From Amorphochlora amoebiformis (lineage: Eukaryota > Cercozoa > Chlorarachniophyceae), in contig BAAHQB010000180.1 in NCBI GenBank assembly GCA_054601695.1, positions 310,001 through 374,000 on the forward strand: 64,000 nt of DNA, written 5' to 3'. This document shows positions 35,944-49,494 of the stretch, in pieces. The notes beneath the pieces were generated by a model. That model did no database searches, was not told the DNA's origin, and was given only the letters and a program-made list of their open reading frames with translations. The translations under genes were made by a program, and so were the position numbers. The number at the start of each line of letters is the position of its first letter. Position 1 is the stretch's first letter.

Positions 35944-36433
35944 CTATGTATATTAATAGGTACATCAGTACATACATATACTATATTAGTAATTATATAT
36001 ATATATATATATATATGTATATGTAACATATATGCAAATATACGAATATAAATACACGCACACAAAGACATGTGTATATATATATATATATATATATACA
36101 TACATATATATATGTGTATATGTGTATATATTTATTTATATAATATATATATGTGTGTATATGTGTATATGTGTGTATGTGTGTGTATATAATATGTGTG
36201 TATGTATATTTATATATGCATATGTATATTTATATATATATATATATATACAATATATATACACACATGTGCATATATATGTATACATATATGTGCATAC
36301 ATAATTATGTACCTATATAGGAATATGTGTGTATAATGTGTATGTGTATATGTATGTGTGTATATGTGTGTGTATGTGTGTATGTGTAAATGCGTACATA
36401 ATACATGCATGTTGGGTAGTATAACATGCACAT

Positions 36434-36477
<44 letters not shown>

Positions 36478-36570
36478 TTATGTATACATGCACACACACA
36501 CGCGCATATATGTGTATATGTGTATATGTGTATGTGTATGTATATATGTGTGTGTATGTATACAGACATA
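35750..36570. repeat. (AT)n and (TATGTG)n microsatellites
   Basis: Alternating AT with frequent TGTGTATATG and CACATACA blocks, leading into the first segmental repeat copy. Confidence 0.8.
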
Positions 36571-37545
36571 TAACAACAGGCGCTCACAAGGAGATGAATT
36601 TTGAGAGCAGAGAGCAAGAGAGAGAGGAAGAGATATGCATGCACCAATAGGAAGAGATGCAAGGCAGAAAGAGGGAGATGGGGTTGAACAGAGAAATACA
36701 AGAGACAAAGAGAGAAAGGGAGAGGAGCGAGGTAAATGTAGCGCCTTGAGAGAGAGAGAGAGAGGTGCGTGGAGTTAGGTCGAAAGAGTGGAAGAGAGTT
36801 TGTTTCGCCTCTCTGGGCTCTGAGTGACTATTACCATCAAATTCAATTTGAAGAAAGACGTAAGTGTTTCAATCTGAAAATTGTCAGTGATGTATATTAG
36901 TGTGCGGCAGATTTTTTACAACTTACTTAAAGGTCATTATGTTTGTATATATATATATGTATATAGTAAATAAATATTTATAAATATCTACATATATACA
37001 CATATGTACATATATGTATATAATATACCTATTAATATACATACATATATATATATATATATCTTGCATGAATATTAATATATATCAGCATACGATATAA
37101 TATAATATACTAACCCCAACCATAACCCTAAGCTAAGTCTAGGGTTAAGCCTACGTAGCCTAAGCCCAAAGCTGGGGCTAGACAACGATAGCCCTAAGGC
37201 TAAGGCTGAGACTAACCTTAGGGCTGAGAGTAAGGTTAGGTCTAAGGCTAAGGTTGTTACTTTCTGAGAAGATTTCGTATTAAAGTCGTTTTTCCCTCTC
37301 CTCTGGGGTTTCGCGCTACATAAAAGCATGATTAGAACACTTAAGAGGGATCTAGGAAACTCGGTAGGCTTTGGTTAAAGCTTCCTACCATACGATTCCG
37401 AATGGTTGGAAGGTCTGGGTCCATCTCCACTCCTGACAAGCAGTGTATACATATGGATGTGTTAATACGGATGTATGAATTATAATGAATGAGTATGTGT
37501 TTATTACATTGTTAAACTACCGTATTTAACCATTCTGGACACATA
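36566..37545. repeat. Segmental repeat, copy A
   Basis: Begins near AACAACAGGCGCTCACAAGG. Next comes a GA-rich block, then GTTTCGCCTCTCTGGGCTCT, then an (AT)n gap. A TTAGGG/CCCTAA-rich block (37108-37255) follows, then CCTCTGGGGTTTCGCGCTAC, ending near CCTGACAAGCAGTGTATACA. It is the most complete copy together with copy D. No protein is recognised. Confidence 0.8.
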
Positions 37546-37559
37546 TATGTGCTAAATTA

Positions 37560-37848
37560 TGGAATTCAGTTAATTGTACATATATATATATATATATCTT
37601 GTTTATTAATATATATGAATAAGACATATACTCAGCATGGAAATAGAGGGAAAAGACCAAAGGCTGATTAACAGCAAACGAAAGAGAGACACAAAGAGAC
37701 AGGGAAAAGAGAGAGAGAGGAAAGAGAGGAAAGAGAGGAAAGAGACGAAAGAGAGGAAGGAGATGCAAGGCAGAAAGAGAGAGATGGGGTGAAGAGAGAA
37801 AGACAAAGAGACAAAGAGAGAAAGGGAGAGGAGCGAGGTAAATGTAGC

Positions 37849-37890
<42 letters not shown>

Positions 37891-38096
37891 GAGTGGAGAA
37901 TAGAGGGTCGAAAGAGTGGAGGAGACTCTATTTCGCCTCTCTCGGCTCTCTAAGTGACTATTACCTTCCAATAATCGTTGACGTAAGTTTTCATTGTCTG
38001 AAAATTGGTCATTCATGTATATTAGTGTGTAGCAGATATTTTATATCTTAAAGGGCAATATGTTTGTATATATACATGTATATATGTAAATATAAG

Positions 38097-38173
<77 letters not shown>

Positions 38174-38260
38174 CATACATATATATATGTGTGTGTGTGT
38201 GTGCATGTATATTAATAGGTACATCAGTATATACATACACATAATACATTAGCAATATAT
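37560..38260. repeat. Segmental repeat, copy B (partial)
   Basis: Shares the GA-rich block (GGCTGATTAACAGCAAACGA, GGAGAGGAGCGAGGTAAATG) and TTTCGCCTCTCTCGGCTCTC with copies A, C and D. It lacks the TTAGGG-like part and ends in (AT)n (38095-38175). Confidence 0.75.
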
Positions 38261-38269
38261 ACATATATA

Positions 38270-38452
38270 CATATACATGTGTATGTATATATATATATTA
38301 TGTATATATATATGTATATGTATGTGTATATATACATATATGTGGAACATATACGTAAATATACAAATATAAATACACACACACAAACACACACATAACT
38401 GTATATTTATGTATATATATATTTCTATATAGACATATATATATATATATAC

Positions 38453-38485
<33 letters not shown>

Positions 38486-38596
38486 GATATTATGTATGTA
38501 TATATTTATTAATTTATAGGAATATATACACATAATACATACATAATATATATAAATATACATATATATATATATATATATAATATAAATAAATAA

Positions 38597-38628
<32 letters not shown>

Positions 38629-38705
38629 GCTTATACATAATTATACTTGTTGGGTAATATAACATGCACATACACACACACATATATATATATACTATAT
38701 ATCCA

Positions 38706-38755
<50 letters not shown>

Positions 38756-38760
38756 CATAC
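38270..38760. repeat. (AT)n between segmental repeat copies B and C
   Basis: Alternating AT with CACACA islands and an AATAAATAAATAAATA run at 38585. Confidence 0.8.
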
Positions 38761-38764
38761 ACAC

Positions 38765-39330
38765 ATATATATAAAGACAAGAAACAACAGACACTCACGA
38801 GGAGAGGAATTTTGAGAGGCAGAGAGCAAGAGAGAGGAAGAGATATACATGTACCAATAGGAAAGGTTAGACAGATATCAAGCATGAAAAATAGAAGGGA
38901 AAAGACCAAAGGCTGATTAACGGCAAACGAAAGAGAGACACAAAGAGACAGGGAAAAGAGAGAAGAGAGGAAAGAGAGGAAAGAGAGGAAAGAGAGGTAA
39001 GAGAGGAAGGAGATACATGGCAGAAAGAGGGAGATGGGTTGAAGAGAGAAATACAAAGAGACAAAGAGAAAAAGGGAGAGGAGCGAGGTAAATGTAGCGC
39101 CTTGAGAGAGAGAGAGAGAGAGGTGCGTGGAGAATAGAGGGTCGAAAGAGTGGAAGAGACTCTATTTCGCCTCTCTCGGCTCTCTAAGTGACTATTACCA
39201 TCCTGTAATTCCATAATTCGTTGATTTAAGCCTTCAATTTCTGAAAATTGTTCATTGATGTATATTAGTGTGCAGCAGATAATTTACATCTTAAAGGGCA
39301 ATATGTTTGTATATAGATATATGTTTATAG
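38765..39330. repeat. Segmental repeat, copy C (partial)
   Basis: Starts AACAACAGACACTCACGAGG. It carries the same GA block and TTTCGCCTCTCTCGGCTCTC as copy B, then TTCATTGATGTATATTAGTG, and ends in (AT)n. No TTAGGG-like part. Confidence 0.75.
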
Positions 39331-39418
39331 CAAATAAATATTTATAAATATCTACATATATGTATATATATATATATATGTATATATGTATATTGTGAGA
39401 AAAATATATATTATATGT

Positions 39419-39513
<95 letters not shown>

Positions 39514-39561
39514 ACTATTAGGTATATTTATACATACATATATATATATATGTATATATAC

Positions 39562-39623
<62 letters not shown>

Positions 39624-39829
39624 ATACATATACACTTACACACATATACATACATACATATACATATATATCTGTACATGTATACTAATAGGTACATCAG
39701 TATATATGTACATATAATATATTAGTAATATATATATATATATGTATTTATATATGTAACATATGCGTAAATATACAAATATAAGTACACAAACACAAAC
39801 ACACACATAAATATATATTTATGTATATA

Positions 39830-39895
<66 letters not shown>

Positions 39896-40154
39896 GTGTG
39901 TATATATTTATTAACATACAATATATATATAATAAATACAATATATATATATAAAAATATATGATATTTATTTTTATAAGAATACTATTGGGTATAAAAT
40001 GCATATACAGACACACAAACGCACATATATATATGTATATATATACATATATAAATGTGTGTGTATATATATATTTTATATCCATCTATATATGTATACA
40101 TATATGTGTATACATACATATGTGTATATATATAAATATATATATATATATATA
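39331..40154. repeat. (AT)n between segmental repeat copies C and D
   Basis: Alternating AT. It includes TACTAATAGGTACATCAGTATAT (39682-39704), also found near 35951 and 38210. This means even the AT spacers belong to the repeated unit. Confidence 0.8.
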
Positions 40155-41250
40155 CATAGACACATAACAACAGGCGCTCACAAGGAGATGAATTCTGAGA
40201 GGATGAAGAGAGAGGAAGAGTGTATATACATGCACCAATAGGAAGGGTTAGACAGATATCAAGCATGAAAAATAGAAGGGAAAAGACCAAAGGCTGATTA
40301 ACGGCAAACGAAAGAGAGACACAAAGAGACAGGGAAAAAAGAAAAGAGAAAGATAAGATAGAAAGAGACGAAAGAGAGGAACAGATTTAAAAAGAGTCAG
40401 AGGGTGCGAATACATGAAATACAGAGATAAAGTAGAGAAAGGGAGAGGAGCGAGGTAAATGTACCCAGTGAGAGAGAGATATAAGATGCGTGGAGAATAA
40501 TCGAAAATAAAACTCTGTTTCGCCTCTCTCGCTCTGATTGACTATTACCATATTCCATTTAAAGATTGGATTTAACTTTTGAAGAGAAACAGGTCATTCA
40601 TGTATATTAGTGTATAGCATATATATATATATATTATGTAAAGGGTAACATGTTTGTATGTATATGTATATACACCAAAACAATATTTATAAATATGTAC
40701 ATCCATATATATACCTATATATATATGTAGATATATATGTATATAGATAAATGTGTATATATTATATATATCTGAATTCTAACCCGACACCCTACTGCTG
40801 ACATACTAAACATACTAACCATACTAACCCTAACCATAACCTAACGCTAATCTAGGGTTAACTATAGCCTAAGCACAGCTGGGCTAGACAAGATAGTCCT
40901 AACTAAGGCTGAGACTAATTAGGCTGAGAGTAAGGTTAGGTCTAAGGCTAAGGTTGTATACCTTTTGAGCGATTTCAGTATTCAAGTCGTTTTTTCCTCT
41001 CCTCTGGGGTTTCGCGCTACATAAAAGCAATTACACATTGAGAGGGATCTAAGGAAACTCGATAGCGTTTTGGTTAAACTTCCTACATACGATTCCGAAT
41101 GTTGAGTCTAGCTGCATGCACCCCTGACAAGCAGTGTATACATATAGAATGTTTAATATATTATATATTGGATATGAAGGAGTAATATATTTATATATAT
41201 ATGTAAAATATGTATTTAAATATATATACATATATGTGCTAATTATGGAT
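40155..41250. repeat. Segmental repeat, copy D
   Basis: Full-length like copy A, including the CCCTAA/TTAGGG-rich part (40815-40955) and CCTCTGGGGTTTCGCGCTAC. Compared with A it has many scattered losses of 1-6 bases, as if eroded or polished from mixed copies. Confidence 0.75.
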
Positions 41251-41339
41251 ATTCAGTTAATTGTACTTTTATATATTATTTATTAATATATATGCATTTA
41301 TACACTCACCACAGTTTGCACAATTTATTTAGTAATATA

Positions 41340-41363
41340 CGTTTATACATATATTTTATGACA

Positions 41364-41406
<43 letters not shown>

Positions 41407-41442
41407 TATATATATATATATATATTATATATATACATCTGT

Positions 41443-41534
<92 letters not shown>

Positions 41535-41671
41535 TCGTATATATATTGTAATTTTATATATATATATATATAAACATACATTACATGTTTTTATAAATAT
41601 ATTTATGTGTAAATAGACAGAATGTATATATATCGGGTATATATATATATATATATGTGAATATGTATATT

Positions 41672-41721
<50 letters not shown>

Positions 41722-41790
41722 TATGTATGTGTATATATGTATACATATATATTTTTATTTTTATATATATAAATAATATATATACTTGTA
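41340..41790. repeat. (AT)n downstream of the LRR array
   Basis: Long alternating AT arrays with GTATAC islands. No coding signal. Confidence 0.85.
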
Positions 41791-41794
41791 TTGT

Positions 41795-41867
41795 TTAACG
41801 TCGAAAGTATAGGATGATTTGAGTGTAGTTGAGAGAATTGTCTTCCAAATCCAGATGTTCGAGGGAC
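41795..41867 (-). CDS. Possible terminal LRR exon (type III)
   Basis: After the acceptor TTGATTCAG on the minus strand, a phase-2 frame reads SLEHLDLEDNSLNYTQIIL and ends at TAA 41795. The LEHLDLEDN core fits an LRR, and the entry phase equals that of all other LRR exons in the array. It is the last such exon in the minus direction, so it may close the gene. Sequence differs from types I and II. Confidence 0.45.
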
Positions 41868-42067
41868 CTGAATCAAGTGCCACATCACACACACACATAT
41901 ATATACACATATATAATATGTGTATATATATATTGAGTTATTCATGAATTCAATACATCATATATTGGTAGTGGTAAATATACATACACACACACACACA
42001 TATATATATATATATTGTACATATACATACATAATATATACATATATATATATATACATATATATAT

Positions 42068-42154
<87 letters not shown>

Positions 42155-42330
42155 TAATACAATATACATGTGTGTATGTATATATATATATGTGTGTGTG
42201 TACATATATATTTTATATACATGTATTTATTTATATGTGCATAAACGTATTTTATGTATGTGATATGATTATATGTATACAATATATATATACAATAAAC
42301 AATATTAGTAGTCATAGATAAATGTATTTC

Positions 42331-42392
<62 letters not shown>

Positions 42393-42404
42393 TACATACA
42401 TATA

Positions 42405-42439
<35 letters not shown>

Positions 42440-42597
42440 GTATACCTATATAAACGTATATATATGCAGTATAACATGCGTATATCTGTATAACATTCAT
42501 TATTTCCAAACACTATATCTCCAGCCCTTTAAGGGTATGAACAGTGTTGCTGTTTCATGGAAACACACATGGGGTTTTATAGGTGGTTTGCGATTAC

Positions 42598-42669
42598 CTG
42601 AGGTCGTCAAACGTCCCTTTGTCAAGGCTCTGCAGCTGGTTGAAGCGGAGATCCAACCTCCTGAGCGAT
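42598..42669 (-). CDS. LRR exon, type I
   Basis: 72 nt between acceptor CCCCGTAG and donor CTCAG|GTAATC. It encodes one 24-residue leucine-rich repeat, [10 protein letters not shown] then [13 protein letters not shown]. Phase 2 at both ends. Such LRRs form the concave solenoid used for protein binding, usually outside the cell. Confidence 0.75.
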
Positions 42670-42715
42670 CTACGGGGGGAATACTGATCACACTCGGTTC
42701 AATTCAATATGAGAT

Positions 42716-42752
<37 letters not shown>

Positions 42753-42962
42753 GCATACATATATATATATATATATCAATATATCAATATATTTTTATTA
42801 TATATATATATGTATGTATGTGAACATATATTACGTATAATACTGATTTATATAAACACATATTCATAGATACACAGATACGTGTATAAATCTAACTGTG
42901 TATACATGCTATATTATGCATTTGTATATGAATACAGTATTTGTACATATAATTATATACTT

Positions 42963-43109
<147 letters not shown>

Positions 43110-43479
43110 ATATATATGTATATATATATATATTTGTGTAGAGATATAATAATACAGATAGCATCATAAATGCAGCATGATATTTATATAGAAACATGTA
43201 ATATATAAATATATATATATAATATAGACATATATATAATATATAGATATTTAGATCGTATATACATAGTAGTAAATAGTATATATATATATATAATATA
43301 TATATATATAATGTATATGTATATAGTGCATATACCTAATGTTACATATAGTACGTATACTTAGTTTGTAGACAAGAGCAATACATACAAATATAAATTT
43401 ATAAATCAAATTCGGAGAAGTATTTAAATCGGATATACATATATATGCGTATATATACAATATATATATTCGATATAGT

Positions 43480-43790
43480 TAACCCCCCTAATATATTAGT
43501 CTAATCTTAGCCCCAGCCCTTCCCATAATCCTTACCTTAATCCTTACCGGAAATCTTAACTACTCCATGATCCTTAGCAATCCTTCCCTTAATCCTTACC
43601 ATAGTTCTACCCTAACCCCTACCCTAATCCTTGCCCTAACCCTTACCCTAATCTTCACCTGATCCTTACCCCAGGGTCACCCATGCTTAGCGTTGAGATA
43701 CGTCAACTATTATTTAACCCTAACTAGCCCTGACCCTAACCCCTAACCCTTAACCCTAAACCCCATCCTTAGCCCTACCCCTGGCCCTTA
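43480..43790 (-). repeat. Degenerate telomere-like tract 3' of LRR exon 43857
   Basis: CCCTAA, CCTTAC and CCCTAACCCCTAACCCT words fill about 300 bases (TTAGGG sense on the coding, minus strand). Best runs are at 43725-43765. Lies in the intron directly after the type I exon and its flank. Confidence 0.85.
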
Positions 43791-43856
43791 CAGGGATGGA
43801 CAGTGTTGCTGTTTCATGGATACACACATGGGGTTGTGTAGGTGGTTTGTGATTAC

Positions 43857-43928
43857 TTGAGGTCGTTAAACGTCCCTTTGTCAAGGCTCTGCAGCTGGTT
43901 GTCGCTGAGATGCAACTTACTGAGCGAT
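43857..43928 (-). CDS. LRR exon, type I
   Basis: 72 nt, acceptor CACCCTTAG, donor CTCAA|GTAATC, encoding SLSKLHLSDN then [13 protein letters not shown]. Same phase as its neighbours. A conserved 3' flank (CCTACACAACCCCATGTGTG) and a TTAGGG-like tract follow on the coding strand. Confidence 0.75.
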
Positions 43929-43973
43929 CTAAGGGTGGAGTACTGTTCACACATAGTTCAATTCAGAATTATG

Positions 43974-44057
<84 letters not shown>

Positions 44058-44109
44058 TTGTTATGTCAATATATACATTTATCTTATAATAGACTTATAT
44101 AATATATAA

Positions 44110-44195
44110 AACTAAGCATATAGCAAATCATGGGATATGAAGACGCAACCGTTTTACCATGGGGAACACACACACAAATACACACACACACACAC
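44110..44195 (-). repeat. Conserved LRR intron segment GGGATATGAAGACGCAACCG
   Basis: GGGATATGAAGACGCAACCG then TTTTACCATGGGGAACACAC. Homologues at 47057-47110 (same strand), 59970-60015 (opposite strand) and, scrambled, 54860-54925. It marks the space between a type II exon and the next type I exon. Confidence 0.75.
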
Positions 44196-44199
<4 letters not shown>

Positions 44200-44277
<78 letters not shown>

Positions 44278-44439
44278 AAATAATTATATACATAAATATG
44301 TATTTACATATTATATAGATATCAATATTATATATATATATATATATGTATATATATTAAATTATAGGTGTCTAGGATTAATTCGAGATGTCTTACACAT
44401 TACGTACACATATAAATACAATATTAATATATGTACTTG

Positions 44440-44489
<50 letters not shown>

Positions 44490-44536
44490 CTATATATAAA
44501 AATATACATATACATATATATATATATATATATATG

Positions 44537-44589
<53 letters not shown>

Positions 44590-44598
44590 CATATACAC

Positions 44599-44635
<37 letters not shown>

Positions 44636-44956
44636 CATATTTTGAGTATACATATGTACAAAACACACACACACATGTATATATATATATACATACATAT
44701 ATGTATACATATATATGTATACACACATACATATACATATATGAATAAATAAATATATAATCTATAGCATAGAATAATTATAAATGTATATATATTATAT
44801 ATATATATATATATACTCATATATGTTCGTAGTCACAAAAAATACGTATAGATACATCATACAATTTGTGCGATTATCCTTATATCTTCACATGTATACA
44901 TATAAACATACATATATATTATATCTATATACATATATATATATACATATATATAC

Positions 44957-45051
<95 letters not shown>

Positions 45052-45060
45052 TATGTATAT
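44200..45060. repeat. (AT)n arrays between LRR exons 43857 and 45084
   Basis: Alternating AT, with CACACACATG and GAATAAATAAATATATAATC segments that recur at 47500-47545. Confidence 0.85.
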
Positions 45061-45083
45061 ATATATTCGGTGTGTTTGGATAC

Positions 45084-45155
45084 TTGAGTGTTTGAAAGAG
45101 TCCCACAGGGAGGCGTTGCAGCTTGTTCTCCTCGAGGTCCAATTCCTCCAAAGAT
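45084..45155 (-). CDS. LRR exon, type II
   Basis: 72 nt, acceptor AATACCGTTAG, donor CTCAA|GTATCC, encoding [10 protein letters not shown] then [13 protein letters not shown]. The LPxGLF motif is that of typical extracellular LRRs. Phase 2 at both ends, so it can join type I exons in any order. Confidence 0.78.
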
Positions 45156-45312
45156 CTAACGGTATTCACACTGTTGCTTCTTCATGAATACATAATGCAT
45201 ATATATTTATAGATATGTGTATATGTGTGTAGGTGTATGCATATATAAATATATATGTGTCATGATATGCATGTGTGTGTATGTATGTATATGTACATAT
45301 ACGTGTGTGTGC

Positions 45313-45404
<92 letters not shown>

Positions 45405-45574
45405 ATGCACATATTTTTATAACTATTAATTTATTTTATCTCATTATATGTGTGTATATGTACATGTATTAGTATCTATATGTATATGTATGCAAATACA
45501 TAATATTTATATAAATCTATGTACGTGTATACATTATGTATATGCATATGTATGCAATATGTTGTTTGTCTTCC

Positions 45575-45888
45575 TCGTTGTCTCGGTCCTATTTCCCTTT
45601 TCCCACCTATCTCTCAAGCTCTCTCTGTGTCTCATACATGCATACATATATGTATGCGTATACACATGCATATATCTATGAATATATGTATGCATGTATA
45701 TATATTTGCATATGTGTATTTGAGTATTTATGTGTGTATGTATATGCATGTATACACATATGTGTATATGCATGCATATGTACACATATTGTATATACTC
45801 ATTTATCTCTTCCTCACTATCAGTCCCTCTCTTTGGGACACTCTTTTTCTTGGTTTTCCTTTATCTCTCTCCCTCTCTCTTTGCCTAT

Positions 45889-45927
<39 letters not shown>

Positions 45928-46140
45928 CTCTGTCTCTGTCCCCCCTTCTTTCTCTCTCTCCCTCTCCCTTTGCCTATCTCTCTATCTCTCTCTCTCTTCC
46001 CTCTGTCTCTGTCCCCCCTTCTTTCTCTCTCTTCGCTTGTCTACTCGCTCTCCTCTCTCTCTCTTTTTGTCTCTCTCTCCCCAGTTTAAACCCCTTAGTT
46101 CTCTCTCTTCTATCCTCGACTCTCTTTCTTAATATTCTCT
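45575..46140 (-). repeat. LRR intron block: TATGCATACA region and CT-rich tract
   Basis: A conserved intron segment between type I and type II exons. On the plus strand CTTCCTCGTTGTCTCGGTCC comes first, then TATGCATA words, then a CT-rich tract with an internal duplication (CTCTTCCCTCTGTCTCTGTC occurs twice, 45922 and 45997). It matches 48295-48780 and, in reverse complement, 58330-58770 and 62760-63150. Confidence 0.85.
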
Positions 46141-46149
46141 TCTTCAATA

Positions 46150-46223
46150 TTACTATTCTCTAATATAACATATGTTCCTATACACACATGTAATATATAT
46201 ATGTGTATGTATATATATGTATA

Positions 46224-46269
<46 letters not shown>

Positions 46270-46277
46270 TAAAAAAA

Positions 46278-46311
<34 letters not shown>

Positions 46312-46362
46312 AGTGTTTGTGTAAGAACATATACAAATACAATTATTGTACACAAAAATATA

Positions 46363-46424
<62 letters not shown>

Positions 46425-46443
46425 TATATCAATATATTTGTGT

Positions 46444-46479
<36 letters not shown>

Positions 46480-46501
46480 TATATCAATATATTTGTGTTA
46501 C

Positions 46502-46545
<44 letters not shown>

Positions 46546-46666
46546 TACATATAATACTGATTTATATAAATACACATATTCGCAGATACAGATACGTGTA
46601 TAAATCTAACTGTATATACATGTTATATTATGCATTTCTATCTGTATACTGTATTTATACATATAA

Positions 46667-46705
<39 letters not shown>

Positions 46706-46720
46706 CCCTAAACCCCATCC
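46150..46720. repeat. (AT)n arrays upstream of LRR exon 46817
   Basis: Alternating AT with a duplicated TTAATATATCAATATATTTG (46421, 46476) and AATACTGATTTATATAAA also present at 42838. Confidence 0.85.
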
Positions 46721-46816
46721 CTAGCCCTACCCCTGACCTCCAGCCCTTTAAGGGTATGGACAGTGTTACTGTTTCATGGATACACACATGGGGTTGTGTA
46801 GGTGGTTTGTGATTAC

Positions 46817-46888
46817 TTGAGGTCGTCAAACGTCCCTTTGTCAAGGCTCTGCAGCTGGTTGTTGCTGAGATTCAAGTTCCTGAGCAAT
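46817..46888 (-). CDS. LRR exon, type I
   Basis: 72 nt, encoding LLRNLNLSNN then [13 protein letters not shown]; acceptor CACCCTTAG, donor CTCAA|GTAATC. Followed on the minus strand by a short TTAGGG-like tract (46706-46745). Confidence 0.75.
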
Positions 46889-46933
46889 CTAAGGGTGGAG
46901 TACTGTTTCACACTCTGTTCTATTCAACATTAT

Positions 46934-46970
<37 letters not shown>

Positions 46971-46981
46971 CTCTATATATT

Positions 46982-47012
<31 letters not shown>

Positions 47013-47124
47013 TATATTTGTTATGTCTATGTATAAAACTATGTATATAGAAAATTATGGGATATAAAGACGCAACGATTTTACCATGGGGAACACATAC
47101 ACAAATACATACACACACACACGC

Positions 47125-47156
<32 letters not shown>

Positions 47157-47240
47157 TTATATATATGTATATATATACATATATATATAAAAAATAAATA
47201 TATACATAAATATATATTTATATATATTATAGATATCAAC

Positions 47241-47296
<56 letters not shown>

Positions 47297-47345
47297 ATTA
47301 TTATATATTATTTATATATATATATATATTATATAATATATATAA

Positions 47346-47443
<98 letters not shown>

Positions 47444-47461
47444 ATATTTAGTATAATATGA

Positions 47462-47511
<50 letters not shown>

Positions 47512-47644
47512 GAATAAATAAATATATAATCTATAAAATAGAATAATTATATATATACTAATATATGTTCGTAATTACAAAAATACGTATAGATACATCA
47601 ACACAACTTGTGCGATTATCTTTATATCTCCACATGTGTACACG

Positions 47645-47759
<115 letters not shown>

Positions 47760-47800
47760 GTGTATATTCAAATGTATATATATTTTCTATGTTTGGATAC

Positions 47801-47872
47801 TTGAGTGTTTGAAAGAGTCCCACAGGGAGGCGTTGCAGCTTGTTACTCCAGAGGTTCAATGTCTCCAAAGAT
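47801..47872 (-). CDS. LRR exon, type II
   Basis: 72 nt, encoding [10 protein letters not shown] then [13 protein letters not shown]; acceptor AATACCGTTAG, donor CTCAA|GTATCC. Confidence 0.78.
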
Positions 47873-48030
47873 CTAACGGTATTCACACTGTTGCTTGTTC
47901 ATGAATATATATTACATATATATTTTATAGTTATGTGTATATGTGTGTAGGTGTATGCATATATAAATATATATGTGTCATGATATGCATGTGTGTGTAT
48001 GTATGTATATGTACATATACGTGTGTGTGC

Positions 48031-48134
<104 letters not shown>

Positions 48135-48294
48135 ATGCATATATTTTTAGAACTATTACTTTATTTTTAATTAATTATATGTATGTATATGTACATGTAT
48201 TAGTATCTATATGTATATGTATGCAAATACATAATATTTATGTAAATCTATGTACGTGTATGCATTATGTATATGCATATGTATGCAATATGTT

Positions 48295-48790
48295 GTTTTT
48301 CTTCCTCGTTGTCTCGGTCCTATTTCCCTTTTCCCACCTATCTCTCAAGCTCTCTCTGTGTCTCATACATGCATACATATATGTATGCGTATACATATGC
48401 ATATATCTATGTATATATGTATGCATTTATATATATTTTCATGTGTATATGAATATTTATGTGTGCATGTATGTGCATGTATACACATATGTGCATATGC
48501 ATGCATATGTACACATATTGTATATACTCATTTATCTCTTCCTCACTTTCAGTCTCTCTCCTTGGGACACTCTTTTCTTGATTTTTCCTATATCTCTCTC
48601 CCTCTCACTTAGCCTATCTCTCTATCTCTCTCTCTCTCTCTTCCCTCTGTCTCTGTCCCCCCTTCTTTCTCTCTCTTCGCTTGTCTCTCTCTCTCTCTCT
48701 TTGTCTCTCTCTCCCCAGTTTAAACCCCTTAATTCTCTCTCTCTTATCCTCGGCTCTCTTTCCTAATATTCTCTTCTTCAATATTACTAT
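48295..48790 (-). repeat. LRR intron block, second copy
   Basis: CTTCCTCGTTGTCTCGGTCC at 48300, then the TATGCATA region and the CT tract, closely matching 45575-46140 but with one CT duplication fewer. Confidence 0.85.
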
Positions 48791-48930
48791 TCTCAAAATA
48801 ACATATGTTCCTATACACACATATAATATATATACACGTATATACACACATATATATGTAGATATATGTATATATTTATATACACATATCCTGAGCATAT
48901 AATAACATATTATAAATTAATCATATATTT

Positions 48931-49490
<560 letters not shown>

Positions 49491-49494
49491 CAGG

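Noticed and set aside
45519-46163. Ser-Leu-rich frames in the CT block between LRR exons
   Set aside because: The block is a conserved intron module in several copies and is not open in the same frame among copies.
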